Assembly: GCF_020520425.1 (NCBI RefSeq)
Contig: NC_079487.1
Coordinates: 133,012,385 to 133,076,384, forward strand
Origin: Spinacia oleracea
Lineage: Eukaryota; Streptophyta; Magnoliopsida; Caryophyllales; Amaranthaceae
Direction: 5' to 3'
Length of the DNA stretch: 64,000 bases
Below are positions 57,219 to 64,000 of the stretch, piece by piece (the first letter of the stretch is position 1; the number at the start of each line of letters is the position of its first letter). Below the pieces are notes generated by a model that worked only from the letters and a program-made list of their open reading frames with translations, had not been told where the DNA came from and searched no databases. Both the position numbers and the translations under genes were made by a program.

Positions 57219-57957
57219 GTGGATCTGTTCCTTTAGGCTGTTACTCCATGGATCTGTCTGTTTGATGAAAAAAGGGACGTACATCAGCTATGTGCATCAT
57301 TCAATAGTTTAGTATGAATTCCTAGCTTCTGTTTCTCCATGTTATATTTTTATCTGTTTCTAATACATATTGGATAAATTTTAAATGTAATGAGTTTTAA
57401 CTTTTAATGTTAATAGTATTACTTTTATGACTTCATTATTGTCCTCGTTTGCCTTTTGCTCTTGTCATGCGCCTGGAATTATGAGCACTTTGAATAGAAA
57501 CTATAAGTTCTTGCTTTCTAACTTGCCATTCATTAGCATCTTTCGTTCTGGGATTAAAGGACCTTTTAACACCCAAAAAGAGGAAGAGATTTAGAAAGAT
57601 TATACAGTTGCAAAGTAAAAAGAGGACATTTATGATAAATGTCGAACTTGGCCCTATTTGAATAGATTTCTTGTCGTGGATGTATGATAAGAATAGAGTT
57701 GTCTATTCACCAACTACATGTCTAGGATATTCTCACTTTGTTGATGGTCTCCTTTCTAGTTGCTGCTGCTGAAAATTATGGAGTAATGACCATGATGCTG
57801 TTTTCTAGTTACTAGTCTCTTTTATGGCAATATGTATTACCATTTCCTGCTTCACCTTTGCTCAGTCACTAGCCTTCCTTCACATGGGTTTCAGTACTGC
57901 CTTGGATACATTGCTTTTCTTCTCTAGAAAATTATGTCCTAGCTTAACAAGTATCAC
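57219..57957. other. Intergenic, 3' of MENG
   Basis: 3' flank of MENG. No other gene is visible before the kinase relic. Confidence 0.45.
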
Positions 57958-59770
57958 CTAGCGTAAATGAGCCATGACCAGACTAGCAATAGAAGATGAT
58001 GATTCTCCTTGTAGGGGGTAATTTGGAGTTTCACATATATCATTGAGTTCCATGGTCCTTTCCTCCACAAAAGGTGATTTAGAAGGTGCAGTCCCTTCTT
58101 CTTCAGCATTTGTACTGCCTTCAACATTGATGGCCCAAGTGATGGGCCTTCTTGGATGCGCAGGACAGGAGTCCCACTTGCACAACTCTCATGGCTTCTT
58201 CCATGATGTTGTCGTCATAATCTTCTACGTGATGTTAAGTCTGGATCCAGTATATTTCCACGTGTTGTCGTCAGTTCTTTGCGTGTTGTTTTGCATTCCT
58301 TGACTATCTTTAACAGAAGCACCCAGAAGCTGTAAACATCTGCCGTCTCTGTTAGCTATCTGTGTGATAGATACTCTCTGGGACTCTGGGGCCATATACC
58401 CCCCAATAGGTTGTGATGCAATATGTACTTTTTCAAATACTGAGCTTTAAGCATAGACATGAAAGAACTAGTCCTCTGCCCGGAACTAGCAGTCATTTCT
58501 CCCTAACCCCTCATAATTAAGGATATCCTGTTTAACAAAACCACTATTGTTAGTTGCGTTGCGTTATACCTATCCTCTTTTTGTCACTTAATTTGAATAC
58601 AGGAAATCCAATCGTAAACCAATATTATTTTAGAATAGGTGACAGTATTTTCCGGACTTCATACACTAGCATATGGCATTTAATTCTACACAGAGGGAGC
58701 TGGGAGTTATCGCTACACCTGATTATATAGCTTTGAATTACTTATAGTGTGCCTGCAATGGAAGTACTGATGTGGCTTTTATCTTCTTCAGAAGTTCTGG
58801 CCAACCCAAAATAAGCAATTTTTGCTGTAAATCATGCTTTTATGTCTCTGTGGATAGTTCTTGTAGTTGCATTTTAGTGAAGATATGCCAAACCTTCAGC
58901 AGTTCCAATACCAGTTCAGTGTTTTACATAATAAGGGTTCTGGTGATGTACATTCAAGAATTTAAACATGAGATAAAAGAGAAAGACAAGTCTAAGTTCA
59001 TGTAAGTTGAAAAGATCATAGTGATGACAAAAGACGAAGTGATCAGGACTCTTGTTGGGAAAACACTCATAGACAAGCAGATGTTCAGGTCCTGAGTAGC
59101 TGCAACCCAACAATATGACCAAATTATTTTGTTGCAGGCTGCTGATTATGTTATCTTCATTATACAAGTCTGCTACTTCATGTTTATTGTTGAGGAAGAA
59201 TCTCGTAACAGCAATTCCCCTTCCATCAGCAAGGACTCTTTGAAGAGACACCTTTAGTCATTTAGATTAAATATTTAGATAAACATAGAGCTGCGTTAAG
59301 AATTTTGATCAAAATGAGGCAGCTTCTTTCAGACATTTGAGAAGAGTTTCTTTGTTGCCTTATGTTTTCCTTGAGAGATTGTTTAAAGAACTATGGTTGG
59401 GCTAGAATAACCATGTAGGTTTGTACACTGTTCCAAATCCTCCTTGCCCGAGCTTATTTGCTTCTGCAAAAGACTCAGTGGCCTTCTCAAGGTGTTGAGT
59501 ACTTGAACTCCAAGCTAATATCATGAAGGATCTGTACTAAATCTTCTGCATTGTTTGATCCTGTTTGGCAAGGAGAAAAACAATGAGGACAGTGGAGACT
59601 TGCAAAACTCTGTTTTTATCTTAAAATGCCATATTTGTCAATTCATTATTGTACCTCTTTGTTTCTTCTTTATTCTCTTAAGCTTCCTGAAATGAATTCC
59701 AGCAGCTATCCCAATTGCAAGAAGAATAATGGAGCTCCAGTATTGTCTAGTGTCTACACTCTACAATCAC
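57958..59770 (-). pseudogene. Cysteine-rich receptor-like kinase relic
   Basis: The pieces lie on the reverse strand in gene order. A membrane segment (SIILLAIGIAAGIHFRKLKR, about 59740-59670) comes first. The start of the kinase follows (KYSTLEKATESFAEANKLGQ then GGFGTVYK, about 59510-59410), then the N-lobe (RVLADGRGIAVTRFFLNNKH, EDNIISSLQQNNLVILLGCS; 59240-59040). Next are the catalytic loop region (TIHRDIKAS, IAYFGLARTSEEDKSHIS; 58880-58750), subdomain VIII GYMAPE (about 58400) and the tail (SPFVEERTMELNDICE; 58090-57958). This is the CRK (DUF26 kinase) arrangement. Stops and frame changes separate nearly every block, so it is a dead gene. Possible ectodomain remnants near 60200-60450 are too decayed to assign. 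Confidence 0.75.
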
Positions 59771-61208
59771 TATGACAGTACCTGAAGAACACAAATGCAA
59801 TCGGATTATTAAGCTGATTCACTGCACAACTGTAAGTTTCATTTGTTTATGATCTTCAAGATTTGCTGTCTCTGACTCTCGGTGCTATTACTATATGAAA
59901 GCAATTTGCACCAAGAAAACAACTTCAGAGCAAAATTACTACTGCCTCCATCCCTTAATATCTTCCTGTTTGCTTTTATTTTTATTTTATTTATTGGAGG
60001 TGAAGAACAGTGGTCAAATGAAAAAACTGGAATATATAGTGTTGGAGTTGTGAGAGAAAAAGCGTTGATGTGATGAATATATGTTTTTTCGCTTCAAAGG
60101 GAAACCGGAAGATTGTTTTGGGACAGCCAATAAAGACAAACAAAAATATTATGTAGGGGCGTAGAGGGTAACAGAGTATTGTGTTACCTTTTGAAACTCC
60201 CCTCTCGGAGTCTCAGGTTCATGGATTAAAAAAATTGATGTTTGAATACCTTATGAGTTATTAAGCACCTCGTACTCAAAGCTCGCCCCTCAGACAAGTG
60301 TTATAGTTCTCCTTACCATTGCTTGCGCATTTGTGCAAGGCCATAATTGGTGTAAGGAGTTGAGCCTGAGACTGATTCTCCAAATCTGATTCCTCCAGTT
60401 GATTTGACTGTCTGTATTCTTCAAAATCTGTTTCCCAGAGTCTTCTAAAACGTAAGGACTTGCATCATTTGATAACTAGAAGATTTGTAACAATGAAAAA
60501 GAAACTCAGGATGCCTCTTCTACTGAAGATTTTATTTTGTTTGTAATTTTAGGTTGTATCTATATCTATATTCACCCAGTAGAACTTGACAGCAACACAC
60601 CTTGTTTCACATGAAGCTTCCTGGAGTTTTCTGCTAATAAGCAAGTAGTAAATACGAAGTAGTTATCCAACCTTGTGCAGTGCATGTCTTCACGAGTAGT
60701 GAAGATTCTTGGCACATGTAGCTTATTTTTTTACTGATTATTGTGCAACACACAAGAACTCTAATTTGGATAGTGCAGGTATGATAAACTGCTAAATGGT
60801 TTAACGATTTCCACAAACTGTTCTTTCAAGATGGAGCTATGTAATTATGTATCCTCTTGGTTGTTGCTACTATAATCCAAAATTTCTTACATCCACTAAA
60901 AATGCTCATTAATATTGGGGGTATTTTAATTTTTTATTTCATCCTCCACTAATATCTTCTTTGTGTCTCTCTGTATAATGTGTATTTGGTTGGTGTGTGA
61001 ACTTTGAAGGGGGTTTCAACTAATAATTCTGTACTGAGCTTTTGTTGATCCAGTTACGGACTTACGGGTATGATGTATATATCATAAAGAAAGATTTAAG
61101 GTTCTAAATTCAGCATTTCTAGAAGTTTTCTTTAAATTCATAAATTGATCCTATTTGACATAAAGTTTTCATTTATAAACATTCAAGTAAATTTCTGCCT
61201 GCAGTAAC
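59771..61208. other. Degraded sequence between kinase relics
   Basis: Probably contains diverged CRK ectodomain and intron sequence. A reverse-strand TPYTNYGLAQ-like stretch is hinted near 60330, but no block is reliable. Confidence 0.3.
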
Positions 61209-61545
61209 GTGGCTAGAATCGTCTTGTCTTTCGAAATCAAGCTAGTAAGCCCAATATCAGTAGTCTTAGGTTTCAGGGCATGGTCTAGCATAATGCTGCA
61301 CATTTTATCTCTCTGTGTATGATCCTCAGCTTTGCTTCTTCATGTAGATTGCTAGCCCCACTACCCAGATTTCTGGGCTAGAATCGTCTTGTCTTGCGAA
61401 ATCAAGCTAATAAGCCCAATATCAGCAGTCTTAGGTTTCAGGGCACGGTCTAGCATAATACTGCTCAGTTTATCTTTCTGTGTATGATCCTCAGCTTTGC
61501 TTCTTCATGTAGATTGCTAGCCCTACTACCCCGATTTCTGCACTC
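61209..61545 (-). pseudogene. CRK catalytic-loop exon, tandemly duplicated
   Basis: Two direct copies of about 165 bp (from 61211 and 61376). On the reverse strand each reads like the CRK catalytic loop and activation segment: NLHEEAKLRIIHRKI, SSIMLDRALKPKTADIGLIS, LISQDKTILA. In live kinases this is LHEESKLRIIHRDIK and KIADFGL, so the HRD and DFG motifs are both altered (HRK, DIG). The exon duplicated before or after the gene died; the copies differ at about 5 percent of sites by eye. Confidence 0.7.
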
Positions 61546-61749
61546 ATGGATGAAATCGTTGCATCTTTGAGAGTTTTATACGAGCAGTTCAGCAAGGAAT
61601 TTGTTGACAACGTAAAAGCGTCCCTAGTTTTTATCCTTCTGCTAGCCATGATCACAGCAATGTTGTTTTAATCTCTGTATATAGGGGGTTGAGTGATTTA
61701 TAACATATTTACCCTGCAGGCTCTTAAATTGTTTGAATATTATTTCTTC

Positions 61750-61870
61750 GCCTCTTAACATACCTCTTTCTTTCTACATAAATAGCAGCTGCAAGAAGAA
61801 TTCCAAGAGATAGAACTAACAGGATTGCAGCAAGGACTCATGCTCTTGTTGAAAATGTACAGAATTGTCA
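61750..61870 (-). pseudogene. Second CRK membrane-segment relic
   Basis: The reverse strand reads AAILLVLSLGILLAAAIYVE then RKRYVKR, a hydrophobic helix with a basic stop-transfer end like the CRK transmembrane exon. It belongs with the catalytic-loop copies at 61209-61545 rather than with the relic at 57958-59770, so there were two kinase copies here. Confidence 0.5.
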
Positions 61871-63284
61871 TAACAGTTCAAAATTAAACCATTTCTTAAA
61901 CCTCCAGGTATTTTCTTGTCCTTGAAACTCAATACTTGTATACTACACCAAAATAAATTCCCATCCCTTAGCTGATGCCATTATTTGAAGTTCATATCTC
62001 TTGGAAAATATTATGTATCTGCAACAGTATGTTATACACAGCCGGGTGTATCTATATGGGCTATACCTAGGTACACTCATACACAAATTTTAGATGTCTC
62101 ATTCACCTTTTAGAACATAGTTGTTATTAAGTCTGCGTCTTCAAGCTAAATTTTTAAATGTGAGTGTACGGATTTATGTTAAGAAGTTGCGATATTAGGC
62201 ACACTACTAAAAACTAACTAGAGCAAAGTTTGGACTACTGTCATATTGTTAAGTTTCTCATCATCCACCTTCCAGTATATATTTCCATTCAGTAGGATAA
62301 ATAATTCTTTAGCAGTAGACCAATTGTAGCATAATTTGCATCAGCAGCACCGTCCCATTTTAAAAATGGGCCCATGGCGTGCAAGGCATAAAGTGAGGCC
62401 TAATTTCAGGCATCATAATTCATAAACCCTTTCACTTTATTTTCACTATCCTTTAAACCCTTTTTACAACTCTATTGAAGTTGTATTTTAACATGCAAGC
62501 CACCTTCTGTTGAAATATTCTCTCATAAAGGTCCTCAAATGAAGGGTACCCCACCAACAAAGTAAAACTTGAGGGTATTGCTTACCAATTTTCACAGAGC
62601 TTAGGGTCCTATCTTGCTTGAATTTCTAGGAAGCTCATGTTGATACTTTTGCCTCTTTAACTTCATGCCCTTTGAGGACTTGTTTGTCAGAGTTTGTTCA
62701 TTCTATCACGATGGGTAGCATAGCAATATAGCATAACTAGAAACCTCTCTCTTTGAAATTTGATTGTCGCATTGTCCCAAATCCTTATAGTTAAGGACAT
62801 GACCAAATTTACGTACTAAATATATCCTTATACTCCGTAGTTAAGGACATGACCAAATTTACGTACTAAATATTATTTTATTAATAGTTGAACCTTTTTA
62901 CCTCTCTCTTTTCTTCATGTGGCCTCTTGCTTGAAGTTCTATGAAGTTTATGTGACCCTTTTGCTTCTTTAGGGTGAGATTATTGCAAGTCTTGATGAGA
63001 GTCTTGAGGGAGTCCCATACTTTAATCTCAAGGAAATTTTTGCAAAGCCTGAAGTGGGGTTTTTGATACGAAAACCCGACTCAAGACTTGCAAGTGGAGG
63101 GAAGTTATTTGAACTTATTATTATCGCATATGTGAATTGAACTTTTGAAAACATATAGTATTAATTTATCAGCCTTAAACTTAACTTATTTAAACTAATA
63201 TGAATTTAGCTTTTCTTGAAACAAATGAAAATAAGGTGAGAAGAACAAAGTCTTAGTATTTTGAATAATGCCTACTCATAACTA
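61871..63284. other. Intergenic with short duplication
   Basis: No gene called. A possible exon-like frame (EIIASLDESLEGVPYFNLKE, about 62976-63035) follows an acceptor-like TTCTTTAG but is not recognised. The duplication at 62781-62873 is listed separately. Confidence 0.35.
62781..62873 (+). repeat. Tandem duplication with a TA-CTCCG-TA insertion
   Basis: Copy 1 (62781-62823) reads ATCCTTATAGTTAAGGACAT. Copy 2 (62824-62873) reads ATCCTTATACTCCGTAGTTA then AGGACAT. The rest (GACCAAATTTACGTACTAAA) is identical. The only difference is seven extra bases that turn TA into TA-CTCCG-TA. Confidence 0.95.
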
Positions 63285-63688
63285 CCCCCGTTCATCCGAG
63301 TTGGTCAAACTCTCTGCTGCTTTCATCCGTTCCTTTGAGTTGGTTATGCTTTCTGTTTTCGTTTGTTCCTCTGCTACTTTATCCTTTCGTTTGAGTTTTG
63401 TTCATGTGATTTTTTGTTACGTTCCTCTCTCAGCCATCTGATAGTTTTACCCCTACTTACCCCACATATAACACTCTACTTCCTATTTTTCCTTACGCAA
63501 TCTCACTTGCAACATTCTCATTCATAATTACAACAATCTCTCTACATCAAATAAAAATAAAGAACAGCTATTCTCTCTCTTATTTTTCCTTGCACATGAT
63601 CCAGTTGTTACCCCCTCCCTCCTCTTGCCATAATATGCACGCAAATAGTATCTTTAAGTCTGTAACCAAGTCAAAGGAACGGAGGGAG
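63285..63688. mobile_element. Stowaway-like MITE
   Basis: The right end AAGTCAAAGGAACGGAGGGA then G is followed by TA. The left end CCCCCGTTCATCCGAGTTGG is a diverged inverse. The left half contains further CGTTCCTTTGAGTTGGT and CGTTTGTTCC copies, as if the end had been internally duplicated. Confidence 0.6.
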
Positions 63689-64000
63689 TATTATTTATTT
63701 ATCAGCCTTTGAAACTCCTTTCTTAGTTACACCATGACCGGTTCTCTAAAGCCTCGGACAATTAATCACATCCCCATTTTTTGAATAATCAGTCAATGTA
63801 ATTTTCAGAAAGGGGGACATTTTCTTTACTGTTTCCCTTCTAAAACCAGAGAAATAATGTATATCCAGCCCTAATATTGGACCATTTTACCCATTATTAT
63901 ATTAACATTCATAAAACTTTGTTCTATGTTACTCGGACTAGGGTACCATGTCGGACACGGGTAGTACGTGTCCAAGTGTCTGACTTGGCTATTTTGTGAT
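63689..64000. other. Intergenic with dispersed repeat end
   Basis: The last about 90 bases (TATGTTACTCGGACTAGGGT ... GGACACGGGTAGTACGTGTC) resemble a common plant dispersed repeat. A related stretch (ATACTCGGACTTTGG ... ACGTGTCC) is at about 43510-43560. It runs off the window. Confidence 0.4.

Noticed and set aside
62969-63154. Reverse and forward frames near 63.0 kb, including EIIASLDESLEGVPYFNLKE.
   Set aside because: Exon-like acceptor but no family match and no neighbouring exon.

Overview
This is AT-rich nuclear DNA from a flowering plant. The evidence is spliced genes with GT-AG introns, a class I KNOX homeobox gene, plastid-targeted proteins, tandem F-box genes, and dense Stowaway/Tourist-type miniature transposons with TA or TWA target duplications. 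A eudicot is likely. I suspect Caryophyllales (spinach/beet/quinoa relatives), but that is inference from sequence style only.

Layout. 1-212 (-): 5' exon of a 2-oxoglutarate/Fe(II) dioxygenase running off the left edge. 0.9-4.1 kb: transposon debris plus a decayed duplicate of an F-box gene leader. 4.1-13.3 kb (+): three tandem F-box/LRR/FBD paralogs with the same three coding exons and a 5'-UTR intron; the first has a frameshift. 13.6-15.2 kb (-): a small secreted cysteine-rich peptide gene with one signal-peptide exon and two homologous alternative last exons. 17.2-17.6 kb: one Stowaway element inside another. 18.5-25.4 kb: an apparently intact 6.8-kb plant mariner-like element (MLE) with TIRs, TA duplication and an intact DD39D transposase. 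It also carries a second spliced gene and a tandem-repeat region with five strong foldbacks. 25.9-27.8 kb: a Stowaway-like element with two other elements inside. 29.1-32.2 kb (-): five-exon SecE-like plastid protein gene. 32-41 kb: transposon-rich intergenic DNA. 41.35-52.7 kb (+): six-exon class I KNOX gene of the KNAT2/KNAT6 type, with introns up to 5.6 kb. 54.0-57.2 kb (+): eight-exon MENG, the last methyltransferase of phylloquinone synthesis. 58-62 kb (-): scattered relics of cysteine-rich receptor-like kinases. 62-64 kb: repeats.

Most worth a second look: (1) the two-gene MLE with a cassette of foldbacks whose arms differ in sequence while pairing is kept; (2) the 9-mer TACTCCGTA/TACGGAGTA, seen 16 times, with an internal empty-site/filled-site pair at 62.8 kb showing TA becoming TA-CTCCG-TA; (3) the duplicated terminal exons of the cysteine-rich peptide gene.

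The genes are functionally unrelated neighbours and form no operon-like unit. The F-box cluster is a local duplication. SecE-like and MENG are both nucleus-encoded plastid proteins but are not adjacent. All gene models were assembled by eye from reading frames and splice signals, without transcripts.
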